Virus record (IMG/VR): IMGVR_UViG_3300042509_001215
Coordinates: 1 to 39,180 of that record
Source of the DNA: a virus
Reading direction: 5' to 3' (one strand)
Length of the DNA: 39,180 bases
Part shown: positions 1 through 6,665 of the stretch, in pieces
Numbering within the stretch: the first letter of the stretch is position 1
Layout: each line of letters starts with the position of its first letter
The notes under the pieces: generated by a model
The model's input: only the letters and a program-made list of their open reading frames with translations
Databases searched by the model: none
What the model was told of the DNA's origin: nothing
Made by a program: the position numbers and the translations under genes

Positions 1-103
1 TCTTGCTGTATCTTTCTGCATGACCAGCAAAAAGTATCTCTCCATCTTTAATTAAAGACAGGGATGCGTCATGAGATGTTTCATTTATGCCAAGGATTAT
101 CAT
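1..103 (-). CDS. Carbamoyltransferase (NodU/CmcH-type), N-terminus only
   Basis: This is the first 34 codons of a gene that runs off the left edge. The protein starts MIILGINETSHDASLSL and continues with a short Lys-Asp-Gly turn and a HAERYSK segment. That is the hallmark opening of the NodU/CmcH/TobZ carbamoyltransferase N-terminal domain, an ASKHA fold: a G-I-N-x-x-H-D-A-S strand-turn, then an E-R-x-S-K-like element. Such enzymes use carbamoyl phosphate and ATP to carbamoylate a hydroxyl on a sugar or antibiotic. It is the last gene visible in the minus-strand cassette that also holds SGNH-like, methyltransferase and glycosyltransferase genes, so a sugar substrate is a reasonable inference. 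No Shine-Dalgarno (SD) sequence is obvious in the A/T-rich leader. The family call is fairly sure despite the short length; substrate and completeness cannot be judged. Confidence 0.75.
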   Translation of the reverse strand, partial: MIILGINETSHDASLSLIKDGEILFAGHAERYSK

Positions 104-178
104 TAATAAATAAAATTTCTTTTTTTTGTTTTTCTTTTTTTAAAGAATATAAGTATTTGGTAGAATTTCCACCTAATA

Positions 179-1084
179 TTATTTATCATTGTCTATTTCC
201 ATGTATCTATTAATAAAAAGTTCTGCCATGTGTTGATGGTTGTGAATTCCCCAATGACCTACACCTCTTTTACTGCCATAGTCTGCAGCCCAGTCATACA
301 ATTTATGATTATTATTAATTTTGTTGACACACTCATCATGTATTGTTTTATATGGAAAATCATCATATGCTGAATATTTAGATGTTTTTAAATAGTTGTT
401 TGAAATATTAGGAAGTGATTCTATGTCTACCTTTAAATTATAATCATCATATATACTCCATATAAGCTTTATATGGTTTGATTTGCAATATTGTTCCAAC
501 ATTGATATAAACATAAAATTATAAAATACTACAAATTCATTTGGAATAACATATGTTGGATCGTGTGGAACCTTGGAAAATTTTAATACAGATCTTTCAT
601 TAAAGTATGCATTTGAGAACCCCTTTGTTTTTGGTCTATTTTCTAAATTTGTTCCGCCAGTAGATAAAAACGATTCTGGAATTATAGGGTATTCTATTCT
701 ATTTATTGGAAACAATGCTACAATTATTTTTGGATTACCTATTTCTTCAAAATACCTGAATGCTTTATAGATTTGACCACCTATGCTATCTCCTAAAAAT
801 GCAAGTCTTGAACATTTTTTATTTATAGATTTACAAAAAATTTCTGACCAGGTAAATTCATTTGGCATTCCAGCACCATAAGTTTGGGAGCACCCTAAAA
901 CTAAAACTTCATTATCTTTATCAAACTCATCAGACCTATAACCATAACTATTTATTCCATATTCAACTCTTTCTAAAATATCGGAAGGAGAATAAATTAT
1001 TCTTGGACTCTCTTTTTTATGATTAATTCCTAGATGAATCAAGCTTCTGTATAATAAAAGTTCTTCAAAACTATAGCTATCCAT
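179..1084 (-). CDS. SGNH-hydrolase-like protein, copy 1
   Basis: A 301-residue soluble protein. Block I reads VLVLGCSQTYGAG (residues 60-72), a GxS motif after a beta strand as in SGNH/GDSL esterases. A GDSIGGQ segment follows at about residue 98, and a C-terminal D-W-A-A-D ... G-H-W-G ... H stretch could supply the catalytic Asp/His. It is clearly paralogous to the protein at 14135-14956: both share NSYGYRS, LVLGCSQT, a FP[IM][SN]R element and the final GHWG. Family knowledge: SGNH enzymes remove or transfer acyl groups on glycans and lipids. Which reaction this one performs is unknown. The gene sits between the carbamoyltransferase and a methyltransferase, which suits glycan decoration. A GGGGAAAG element 13 nt upstream may be a poor SD, and an extended -10 lies at 1126-1134. 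No terminator was found after the stop. Confidence 0.65.
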   Translation of the reverse strand: MDSYSFEELLLYRSLIHLGINHKKESPRIIYSPSDILERVEYGINSYGYRSDEFDKDNEVLVLGCSQTYGAGMPNEFTWSEIFCKSINKKCSRLAFLGDSIGGQIYKAFRYFEEIGNPKIIVALFPINRIEYPIIPESFLSTGGTNLENRPKTKGFSNAYFNERSVLKFSKVPHDPTYVIPNEFVVFYNFMFISMLEQYCKSNHIKLIWSIYDDYNLKVDIESLPNISNNYLKTSKYSAYDDFPYKTIHDECVNKINNNHKLYDWAADYGSKRGVGHWGIHNHQHMAELFINRYMEIDNDK

Positions 1085-1125
1085 TGTTATAATATTCTTT
1101 CCCCTACTTTAAGAACAACTTATTA

Positions 1126-1134
1126 ATTGTATCA
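1126..1134 (-). promoter_or_regulatory. Extended -10 promoter for SGNH gene
   Basis: On the minus strand this reads TGATACAAT, an extended -10 (TGn plus TACAAT). It lies 41 nt above the SGNH start at 1084. No good -35 is seen at 16-18 bp. It diverges from the tRNA-Arg promoter that begins at 1140. Confidence 0.45.
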
Positions 1135-1139
1135 TGTAT

Positions 1140-1168
1140 TTGACTTTTAGGTTTATACCATGTATACT
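1140..1168 (+). promoter_or_regulatory. Promoter of tRNA-Arg
   Basis: TTGACT (1140-1145), a 17-bp spacer, then TATACT (1163-1168) on the plus strand. The predicted transcription start at about 1175 is four bases before the mature tRNA 5' end at 1179. This is a near-consensus sigma70 promoter with ideal spacing, so the tRNA has its own promoter on the strand opposite most genes. Confidence 0.75.
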
Positions 1169-1178
1169 TATATTAAAT

Positions 1179-1250
1179 GCCTTTATAGCTCAGCGGAAGA
1201 GCGGACGGTTTCTACCCGTTAGGTCGGAGGTTCAAATCCTTCTAGGGGCA
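1179..1250 (+). tRNA. tRNA-Arg (anticodon UCU)
   Basis: A full cloverleaf can be drawn. The acceptor GCCTTTA pairs with TAGGGGC (two G-U pairs). The D arm is GCTC/GAGC with a GG in its loop. The anticodon stem GACGG/CCGTT holds the loop TTTCTAC, giving anticodon TCT. The variable loop is AGGTC and the T arm GGAGG/CCTTC holds TTCAAAT. The discriminator is A; only CC and then T follow, so the terminal A of CCA is not encoded. It would read AGA codons, which are common in these AT-rich genes. Its last nine bases overlap the 3' end of the minus-strand methyltransferase gene. Confidence 0.9.
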
Positions 1251-1823
1251 CCTTTTTATGTAGATGTCTGCATACATATTTTGTTGTAATGCAAAACCAA
1301 TTACTTCCCAGTCTTTATTTTCATCAAGGAATTCACAAACCACTTCAATAACACCGTAATCAACACCATGATCCTGATCAACTATGTAATCATTAAATCC
1401 AATTATTCCACCTTCAGCAAGCAATTCAAGTGAATTTATAAGGTCAGCCTTACAGTGCTCATAGTCATGGTTAGCATCTATGTATATGTAGTCAAATTTT
1501 TTATCAAGTGTTGGCATTATTATTTCGCTATACCCTTGGTGATAAGTAATAGTTTTAACATTCTTAAATCTATTTTTTACAAAATTAAAGTGCCCTGATC
1601 TATTAAATCTATTACAGTCAGGCCAGTCATTGGACCTAAATACGTCTACAAGGTCAATAGAGGCTGGATTAACTTCTTTTATAAGTACTTCTGCATAGTC
1701 TCCAGCAAGTGTACCTATCTCAAGTATCCTTGATCCTTTTGGAATATGCTTTGCAAATTCTTCCTTGCTAGTAAAAAGTCTTGCATTATTAAGCTGTTCT
1801 TGTGATATAGTTTTAATAGACAT
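1242..1823 (-). CDS. Class I SAM-dependent methyltransferase (Methyltransf_24 type)
   Basis: A 193-residue protein with a Rossmann methyltransferase core. Motif I is RILEIGTLAGDYAEVL (from about residue 32), with the acidic SAM-ribose strand DLVDVF after it. A FDYIYIDANHDYEHC segment (about 110-124) is the metal or substrate-facing D-x-x-H/D seen in Methyltransf_24, CmcI-like and TylF-like enzymes. GGIIGFNDY closes the core. Those relatives methylate hydroxyls, often on sugars. It faces away from a second methyltransferase of the same type, and the pair share a short divergent promoter region. The -10 (TATACT) ends six bases before the ATG, so a leaderless mRNA is likely. Its stop codon lies inside the 3' end of tRNA-Arg. 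Confidence 0.8.
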   Translation of the reverse strand: MSIKTISQEQLNNARLFTSKEEFAKHIPKGSRILEIGTLAGDYAEVLIKEVNPASIDLVDVFRSNDWPDCNRFNRSGHFNFVKNRFKNVKTITYHQGYSEIIMPTLDKKFDYIYIDANHDYEHCKADLINSLELLAEGGIIGFNDYIVDQDHGVDYGVIEVVCEFLDENKDWEVIGFALQQNMYADIYIKRCP

Positions 1824-1829
1824 AAGCCT

Positions 1830-1838
1830 AGTATATCA
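1830..1838 (-). promoter_or_regulatory. Extended -10, leaderless start of methyltransferase
   Basis: On the minus strand this reads TGATATACT, followed by six bases and then the ATG at 1823. Transcription should begin at or next to the start codon. No recognisable -35 is seen. Confidence 0.6.
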
Positions 1839-1850
1839 GAGTCTCTGGTG

Positions 1851-1856
1851 TATAAT
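1851..1856 (+). promoter_or_regulatory. -10 box, leaderless start of plus-strand methyltransferase
   Basis: A perfect TATAAT on the plus strand, preceded directly by TG and followed by seven bases and the ATG at 1864. No SD precedes that ATG. It lies back to back with the minus-strand -10 at 1830-1835, giving two divergent leaderless promoters within about 40 bp. Confidence 0.6.
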
Positions 1857-1863
1857 GATATGT

Positions 1864-2439
1864 ATGGGGTATCCAAATTGGTTTAATATAAGTGCCGTGA
1901 AATATTTTGACTTAATCTTGCCACGCAGGTTTGCAGGTAAGCCCTTGATAGACTTTCTACAAATAGGTGCCTATACTGGAGATGCTAGCCAGTGGATGTT
2001 AGATAAGATACTTACAGATCCAACTTCATGGCTTACTGATGTTGATACCTGGTCTGGCTCTGAAGAAGAAGCACACAAGAAATTTGACTGGAATGAACTT
2101 GAACAGTTTTATGATAGCAGAATGTCTGCTTATACAAATGTATGTAAAGTTAAAGGGTACTCTGAAGAGTTCCTTAATACCGCTGAGAAATCACACTATG
2201 ATTTTATATACATAGATGGCGATCATACTGCACATGGAGTATATACAGATGCAATACTTGGCTGGGATAAGCTAAAAATTAATGGGATAATGGCATTTGA
2301 TGACTACCTATGGCAACATGATACATACCAGGAACACCTTAGACCTAAGCCAGGAATAGATAGGTTTTTACAAGAGCATAGTGGTAAATATCAGATACTG
2401 ATTATGGATGAGCAAGTTTGGATATTAAAGCATGAGTAA
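1864..2439 (+). CDS. Class I SAM-dependent methyltransferase, second copy
   Basis: 191 residues from the ATG at 1864; a second ATG three codons earlier (1855) lies inside the TATAAT box and is less likely. Motif I is weaker than usual (DFLQIGAYTGDASQWML). The metal/substrate segment YDFIYIDGDHTAHGVYTD and the closing GIMAFDDYLW match Methyltransf_24. The sequence differs enough from the 1242-1823 enzyme that it is a homologue rather than a recent duplicate. It overlaps the GT25 gene by eight bases, so methylation and glycosyl transfer are probably co-expressed and may act on one glycan. The substrate is unknown. Confidence 0.78.
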   Translation: MGYPNWFNISAVKYFDLILPRRFAGKPLIDFLQIGAYTGDASQWMLDKILTDPTSWLTDVDTWSGSEEEAHKKFDWNELEQFYDSRMSAYTNVCKVKGYSEEFLNTAEKSHYDFIYIDGDHTAHGVYTDAILGWDKLKINGIMAFDDYLWQHDTYQEHLRPKPGIDRFLQEHSGKYQILIMDEQVWILKHE

Positions 2440-3907
2440 GCTTAAAGGGTTTGGTCCAGCGTATGTTATAAATCTTAAAGACCACACTCATAGATTAAAC
2501 AATGTAAAAAAGCAGTTTGATAAGTATGGAGTAACTGATTATACTATTGTTGAAGCAGTTGATGGTAGAAAAAGCGATCTTTCTGATCAAATATCTGGAA
2601 AGTATCCTAAGTTAAAGCCATCAGAAATTGGCTGCATTATGTCTCACATCAAAACAATTAAGCTCTGGCTCAATACATCTGATAGCGAGTACGCCATTAT
2701 AATGGAAGATGATTTTAGTTTTGATACTGTTGAGTATTGGTCATGGGACTGGGAATATGTAATTAAAAATCTACCAAAAAGGTGGGACATTATCCAGCTA
2801 ATAATGATTAAGAATCAGCCAGTTAAGTTTAGCCTTCATAAAAAAGAAAAATATAATGTCAACACAAGAGCTTCATATGAATGGTCAACTGCATGCTACA
2901 TAATTAACAGAAAGTATGCAGAGTCAATTGTTAAAGCTCATACATTTGAGGATAAGTATGTTCTTAAAAGCTACGGATTACCAAATCAAGCAGCTGATGT
3001 TATTTTGTATAGTCTTGGTGAAGCGTACTCTATGCCATTATTTACTCATATACTAGATCCTAAAAATTCTATTAACAAAAATCATGAAGATTTTCACTCA
3101 AAGTCCAGCAACTATATAAACAAATGGTGGGAGAAGAACGGAAGACTTTACCCTAAAGAACAATTTTTTAATATTAATGAAGGACTAAACAATAAAACTG
3201 GTAAACCAAATATTTCCTTTAAGATATTTCATAACGAAGAAGATACCCCTATTATGCAAAAAAGAAACATACTAACTAAACGTGCTATAGCACAGCTAGA
3301 AAAAGACTTTGATAACTTTACAACACCAACAATAATGATGAGAAACATAGAAGACATACAGGAATTTTATAAAAAATCAGATATTAAGGTTGACCCAAAA
3401 GGTTGGCTTGGTGAAGGATGGAAGCCTGGAGAACTTGGAATTTGGGCTAGCAACTATACTGCATGGGCAAACTTTGCTAACTCTAACTATGATCATATAA
3501 TATTAATGGAAGATGATATACAGCTTTCAAAAGATTTTAGTCAAAGACTATACGAATACATAGATGAGCTGCCAGAGGACTGGGATGTATTCACTGTCTA
3601 TGTTCCACCTACTGGTAATATTAGATATAAAAAAGATGGAAAACATTTAGACATTGGAAAGAAGAATGTTTGTAAGGTTTATCAGTCTTGGTCATGCTTA
3701 TGCTATGTTGTAAGTAAGTCTGGTGCAAAGAAGCTGCTTGAAATGGTAAAGACTCCAGTATCAAGACCAATTGATCACTATCTATTTTATAATGAAGAAC
3801 TAAATGTGTATGCTATTAAATACAACAGAGCAAACATTTGTAACATATATTCAACAACATCAACTGTTCAGCATACAAAAAAACAAGACATGACTGGTTA
3901 TCTTTAA
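2432..3907 (+). CDS. Two-domain GT25-family glycosyltransferase
   Basis: 491 residues. The N-terminal half is a classic family-25 glycosyltransferase: AYVINLKDHTHRLNNVKKQF at residues 10-29, then VEAVDGR, a GCIMSHIKTIKLW helix and the IIMEDDF motif (acidic D-x-D-like, metal and nucleotide-sugar binding). The C-terminal half repeats the plan: W-A-S-N-Y-T-A-W matches the S-H-x-x-x-W helix and HIILMEDDIQ repeats the acidic motif, so the protein is probably an internal duplication. GT25 enzymes add sugars such as galactose to LPS, or to hydroxylysine in animal collagens. Given the phage-encoded 2OG oxygenases, a hydroxylated amino acid as acceptor is an interesting but unproven option. It is convergent with the next gene, overlapping it by four bases. 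Confidence 0.78.
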   Translation: MSKLKGFGPAYVINLKDHTHRLNNVKKQFDKYGVTDYTIVEAVDGRKSDLSDQISGKYPKLKPSEIGCIMSHIKTIKLWLNTSDSEYAIIMEDDFSFDTVEYWSWDWEYVIKNLPKRWDIIQLIMIKNQPVKFSLHKKEKYNVNTRASYEWSTACYIINRKYAESIVKAHTFEDKYVLKSYGLPNQAADVILYSLGEAYSMPLFTHILDPKNSINKNHEDFHSKSSNYINKWWEKNGRLYPKEQFFNINEGLNNKTGKPNISFKIFHNEEDTPIMQKRNILTKRAIAQLEKDFDNFTTPTIMMRNIEDIQEFYKKSDIKVDPKGWLGEGWKPGELGIWASNYTAWANFANSNYDHIILMEDDIQLSKDFSQRLYEYIDELPEDWDVFTVYVPPTGNIRYKKDGKHLDIGKKNVCKVYQSWSCLCYVVSKSGAKKLLEMVKTPVSRPIDHYLFYNEELNVYAIKYNRANICNIYSTTSTVQHTKKQDMTGYL

Positions 3908-4602
3908 ACAAACTTCTTGTAGAAATACTCTATTGCAGAACCTTTAGGAAGATCATTCTTGTCAATACCTTCTCTATTTAAAAATTGATTCCAGATCTGC
4001 AGTGTATGAGAGTATTTACATTTATCTAAAACCTCATCTAGGTGCTCGCTCATCCAAATCTTTTTCCATTGCCAGAAATGAATTGGATAGAAAACCTTTG
4101 GTTGCTGTGCATATCTTAAAAGACCAAGCTTTTTAGCACACTTTGTTACAAGCAGTGGCCCTATCTCTGACCAAACTATCTTTGTCTTATCGTACTTAAC
4201 TGAGTTATCTATTAGCATGGTAACAAGTTCAGAGTCTTGTGGCATTCTTAATATACCGTTTGCAAGTCGCCCCTCTTCTTCATACCCAAACAGGTAATCT
4301 CCAAAATCCCATTTGTGTCTAAGGCATATAGAGTCTGTATCAGTCCATGTAAGACCTGTTTTTTGTATCATTGTATATCTAAACATATCTGCAAATGGTC
4401 CATATGAATTCTGTATTGTAAAAATCTCAGACTCAGGAATTATTTTATTAGCATCTTCCTTTACTACTCCTTGTGGGACCTTCATGTTCATGTCATAAAC
4501 AAACAGGGTAAATGAATGACCATAATATATAAAAGATGCAAGGGCTGTTTGCTCAACCTTGCTTAATGGATTACCTATCCATAATGATCCAAAATCAGCC
4601 AT
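3904..4602 (-). CDS. GT-A fold glycosyltransferase (GT32-like, DxD)
   Basis: 232 residues. The region around residues 70-90 (A-D-M-F-R-Y, then TGLTWTDTD) is the typical GT32/GT44-like nucleotide-sugar site: an A-S/D-x-x-R-Y helix followed by the G-x-x-W/Y-x-D-x-D motif, here D88 and D90. Upstream, Y-G-H-S-F-T-L-F-V-Y fits the sugar-nucleotide Rossmann-like strand after a W-I-G-N-x-L opening. No membrane segment is seen. It is the fourth sugar-related enzyme in the left cassette. The start at 4602 has an extended -10 (TGATAGGAT) ending six bases upstream. An AGGA inside it could instead serve as an SD, so the transcript form is uncertain. Confidence 0.7.
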   Translation of the reverse strand: MADFGSLWIGNPLSKVEQTALASFIYYGHSFTLFVYDMNMKVPQGVVKEDANKIIPESEIFTIQNSYGPFADMFRYTMIQKTGLTWTDTDSICLRHKWDFGDYLFGYEEEGRLANGILRMPQDSELVTMLIDNSVKYDKTKIVWSEIGPLLVTKCAKKLGLLRYAQQPKVFYPIHFWQWKKIWMSEHLDEVLDKCKYSHTLQIWNQFLNREGIDKNDLPKGSAIEYFYKKFV

Positions 4603-4608
4603 GACTAT

Positions 4609-4617
4609 ATCCTATCA
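4609..4617 (-). promoter_or_regulatory. Extended -10 before glycosyltransferase
   Basis: The minus strand reads TGA-TAGGAT, then six bases, then the ATG at 4602. TAGGAT fits the loose actinobacterial TAnnnT. It lies just below the terminator at 4631-4652, so this gene appears transcribed independently of the upstream membrane-protein gene. Confidence 0.45.
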
Positions 4618-4630
4618 TACAAAAAGAAAA

Positions 4631-4652
4631 GCCAGCCCATTTCTAGGCTGGC
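4631..4652 (-). terminator. Intrinsic terminator
   Basis: A seven-bp perfect stem (GCCAGCC/GGCTGGC) with an eight-base loop is followed on the minus strand by TTTTCTTTTT. It lies 15 bases after the stop of the gene at 4668-4955, the right place and polarity to end that transcript. Confidence 0.85.
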
Positions 4653-4667
4653 CCTCTTTATTTGATA

Positions 4668-4955
4668 CTACTTAACCTGATTAGTCTTTCCACCACCAGA
4701 AGACTTCTTAGCAGCCTTCTTTACAGGTGCTTTAGCAGCCTTCAGAGCCTTCTCTACGTCCTTAGCATCTGGTAGTACACCAAACGCCTTGTCGTTAGGG
4801 TTAATTGCTCTAATTGCTACGGGTGCAATCGCTGCAACAAGTGCAGTCCATAGATCCTTTGGATCTGTCACGCCTGCCATATATAGGGCAAGTCCTGATG
4901 CAAGAACTGATCTTCCGTATGAAGATAGTAGTGCTTTTAGTTGTTCTGTATTCAT
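4668..4955 (-). CDS. Small membrane protein with basic tail (holin candidate)
   Basis: 95 residues. I start it at the ATG at 4955 because AGGAGG sits six bases upstream (4962-4967); a longer reading to 4982 lacks this. The middle holds two moderately hydrophobic helices (around residues 13-28 and 36-52), the second containing ALVAAIAPVAIRAI. The C-terminus is Lys/Ala-rich and ends near KKSSGGGK, nearly identical to the tail of the endolysin at 12585-13226. Both genes also have very strong SD sequences. A lysis role (holin) is inferred from size, hydrophobicity, basic tail and this shared tail; family homology was not recognised. The gene has its own terminator. Confidence 0.5.
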   Translation of the reverse strand: MNTEQLKALLSSYGRSVLASGLALYMAGVTDPKDLWTALVAAIAPVAIRAINPNDKAFGVLPDAKDVEKALKAAKAPVKKAAKKSSGGGKTNQVK

Positions 4956-4975
4956 GTTTTTCCTCCTAGGATATA

Positions 4976-4992
4976 TGATCATATTCTGATCA
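4976..4992. promoter_or_regulatory. Paired TGATCA sites, possible operator
   Basis: Two TGATCA palindromes at 4976-4981 and 4987-4992 lie 11 bp apart, one helical turn, just upstream of the SD of the 4668-4955 gene. The first extends to ATGATCAT. The spacing is what a repressor or activator dimer pair would use, but the sites are short and could be chance in AT-rich DNA. Confidence 0.25.
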
Positions 4993-5004
4993 TAATGAAG
5001 CTAC

Positions 5005-5856
5005 CTATGTTTTAGATAACCCCAATTCTCTGTATTCTTTTATAAAAGATATAAGATTTTCTCTTTCTTGTGGTTGATGTCCATTCATTAATATTTCAGT
5101 AATACCCTCTGATTCTAATTTTTTTATAAAAATATCAAACTCTTCGTGGGTAAAGTATTCAATGTCAGTGACTTGACCATTCTTTTCACCATCTTTCCAA
5201 ATTGGTCTTTTACCGTAATCTTCAGACAAGTCTAACTCTTCATGTGTCTTTCTTATTATTGGCGTTATGGCCAACATTATATTTCTTCCTTTAATATCAA
5301 AACTACTGCCATTGTCTTGTTGTTCGTTTTCAGTAATTAATGTCCAGTACCCATTTTTATAATCTCTATATGGAAGAATTATTTTGTTGTTGTATTCTGA
5401 TGTTGCATTAAATACATATTCATTAGTTGTAGAAACATAAAAGTCTAAAGGCTTTTTCCTTTTGTTTCCAGGCATAGTATTTAACATTTTAACATAATCT
5501 ATCATGTAGTTTGATCTATCAATACGACTTGAATCATCTCTTACATCACCTAATATACCACCAAATTCTTCTTCATGTTTTTTTATATATCCAGATATTA
5601 AATTTATCTGTAATCTATTGGGCGCTATTTGATTAATTGATTTATTAATCATGCACAGATATTGTGGAGATATAGCGTATGGTCTAATTGCAACCAAGTA
5701 TTTTATCTTTTCATTTTTTCTAATATCTCTTGCAATATGTGTAAACACATCACCAATTACTGCATCGTATACAAACATGACTCCATCAAAATGGCTTTGT
5801 TCTAATCTGGTTATTTCACCAGGGTTAAAATTACCACCAAAATAATAGAAGTTCAT
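5005..5856 (-). CDS. Luciferase-like (LLM) flavin monooxygenase
   Basis: 283 residues with the look of a bacterial luciferase-like TIM barrel. It opens with a short first strand (MNFYYFGG), then FDGVMFVYD. A V-A-I-R-P strand follows, with P-Q-Y after it, and then the diagnostic APNRLQINLISGY segment (about residues 88-100), equivalent to GRL-x-x-N-x-V-x-G in SsuD-type monooxygenases. A downstream E-E-F-G-G is also as expected. Later come an R-x-Y-x-x-G-Y-W element and a C-terminal G-I-T-E-I-L-M-N-G-H strand typical of the last barrel strand. These enzymes use FMNH2 (or F420) and O2. The family is shorter than usual here (most are 320-380 residues). The physiological substrate is unknown. The start has a -10 ending six bases upstream and no SD. 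Confidence 0.6.
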   Translation of the reverse strand: MNFYYFGGNFNPGEITRLEQSHFDGVMFVYDAVIGDVFTHIARDIRKNEKIKYLVAIRPYAISPQYLCMINKSINQIAPNRLQINLISGYIKKHEEEFGGILGDVRDDSSRIDRSNYMIDYVKMLNTMPGNKRKKPLDFYVSTTNEYVFNATSEYNNKIILPYRDYKNGYWTLITENEQQDNGSSFDIKGRNIMLAITPIIRKTHEELDLSEDYGKRPIWKDGEKNGQVTDIEYFTHEEFDIFIKKLESEGITEILMNGHQPQERENLISFIKEYRELGLSKT

Positions 5857-5862
5857 GTATCT

Positions 5863-5871
5863 ATTATCTCA
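5863..5871 (-). promoter_or_regulatory. Extended -10, leaderless start of monooxygenase
   Basis: The minus strand reads TGA-GATAAT, then six bases, then the ATG at 5856. The box overlaps the stop codon of the XapX gene. No SD is present, so a leaderless transcript is expected. Confidence 0.55.
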
Positions 5872-6022
5872 TATATCCTGAAAGTATGTAGTAGCCAAGC
5901 CATAAACCAATGATGCCAGCGACACCAGCAAAAACTGGTGGTGCTGGAACTGGTAGCTTAAATGCAGCAAATACTACACCGCAACCAAAACCTGTAAGTA
6001 TTGACAGGAATATGTCTTTCAT
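5864..6022 (-). CDS. XapX-domain small membrane protein
   Basis: A 52-residue protein. It has the XapX (DUF1427) pattern: a first hydrophobic helix beginning MKDIFLSILTGFGCGVVF, a central K-L-P-V-P-A-P-P-V-F-A-G turn, and a second helix with GIIGLWLGYY. The P-x-P-A-P-P motif between two helices is diagnostic. XapX proteins are small inner-membrane proteins of unclear function, first named next to xanthosine transport genes. Here it could be a membrane-active phage protein. GAGGAGG lies four bases before the ATG, and the start overlaps the stop of the upstream gene (ATGA), so it is translationally coupled to it. Confidence 0.75.
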   Translation of the reverse strand: MKDIFLSILTGFGCGVVFAAFKLPVPAPPVFAGVAGIIGLWLGYYILSGYMR

Positions 6023-6429
6023 TTTTCCTCCTCAGATGGTAAAAGTTTTTTTAGCTCTTTATACTCTTGTGATATTTTTTTCATTGAGTGATAGTGTGGA
6101 TAAGCATCTCCTACTAACCCATACTCATCAAAGTATGCGATCTCTGGCTCAATTTCATTAACAAACTTTTTAAGACCAGACTGAACATCTTCAATATATT
6201 CGTATGCCCAATCACGAGAGTCAGATAAAAACTTGATAAAGTTTTCTTTGTGCACGTCGTTGTCAGACTCTTGTTGCTTAGTGCTATTAAAAACATCTTG
6301 CACCTTTACTAAAGACATAGCTAGGGTTAACATTCTTTGTCTAAGCAGAATAACCTTTAATGTCAATAAAATTGATGCCGTACTAACAGCAACAAGCAAT
6401 AGTCCAATTATCATTGTAGTTAAATCCAT
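6019..6429 (-). CDS. Membrane-anchored protein of unknown function
   Basis: 136 residues. The first about 27 residues form one transmembrane helix (MIIGLLLVAVSTASILLTL) followed by K/R residues, so the rest is probably cytoplasmic (N-out anchor). The remainder is charged and helical, with W-A-Y-E-Y-I-E-D and an acidic C-terminus (SEEEK). I do not recognise a family. It sits directly after the 6430-6660 gene and overlaps XapX by four bases, so the three are one translational unit. A membrane-remodelling or spanin-like role cannot be shown. Confidence 0.7.
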   Translation of the reverse strand: MDLTTMIIGLLLVAVSTASILLTLKVILLRQRMLTLAMSLVKVQDVFNSTKQQESDNDVHKENFIKFLSDSRDWAYEYIEDVQSGLKKFVNEIEPEIAYFDEYGLVGDAYPHYHSMKKISQEYKELKKLLPSEEEK

Positions 6430-6660
6430 TTATTTTACCGCTTCCCTAGATACTAACACAATTGCACCCTCCATCTCAAGAGCATTCTTAAGCTGAACAA
6501 CATACTGTAATGCTTTTATTTTTTCATCATGATTCATAGAAATAAAGTCATACTCATTAAGTTTGATTGTAAGGAAATGATCATTGTCTATTAGTTTTAC
6601 TGAAAAACCTTTAGGAGCAGTAATAGAGTGAAATGCTCTACGCATTGAATCAGTGTACAT
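6430..6660 (-). CDS. Unknown small protein
   Basis: 76 residues, no membrane segment. The C-terminal half (D-E-K-I-K-A-L-Q-Y-V-V-Q-L-K-N-A-L-E) is a clear amphipathic helix, and the N-terminal half is beta-like around F-S-V-K-L-I-D-N-D-H-F-L-T-I-K-L. No known family is recognised. Its stop is directly adjacent to the ATG of the 6019-6429 membrane protein, and the previous gene ends six bases upstream, so it belongs to the same operon. Possible roles cannot be narrowed further. Confidence 0.65.
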   Translation of the reverse strand: MYTDSMRRAFHSITAPKGFSVKLIDNDHFLTIKLNEYDFISMNHDEKIKALQYVVQLKNALEMEGAIVLVSREAVK

Positions 6661-6665
6661 TTACT

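Noticed and set aside
110-178. T-rich stretch after the SGNH gene as a terminator
   Set aside because: On the minus strand, the direction of transcription here, this stretch is A-rich, so there is no U tract. The only hairpin nearby is a five-bp stem (GGTGG/CTACC), too weak to call.
5910-6161. Plus-strand 83-residue frame
   Set aside because: It overlaps the XapX gene and the membrane protein on the minus strand, which have SD or ATGA support and recognisable motifs.
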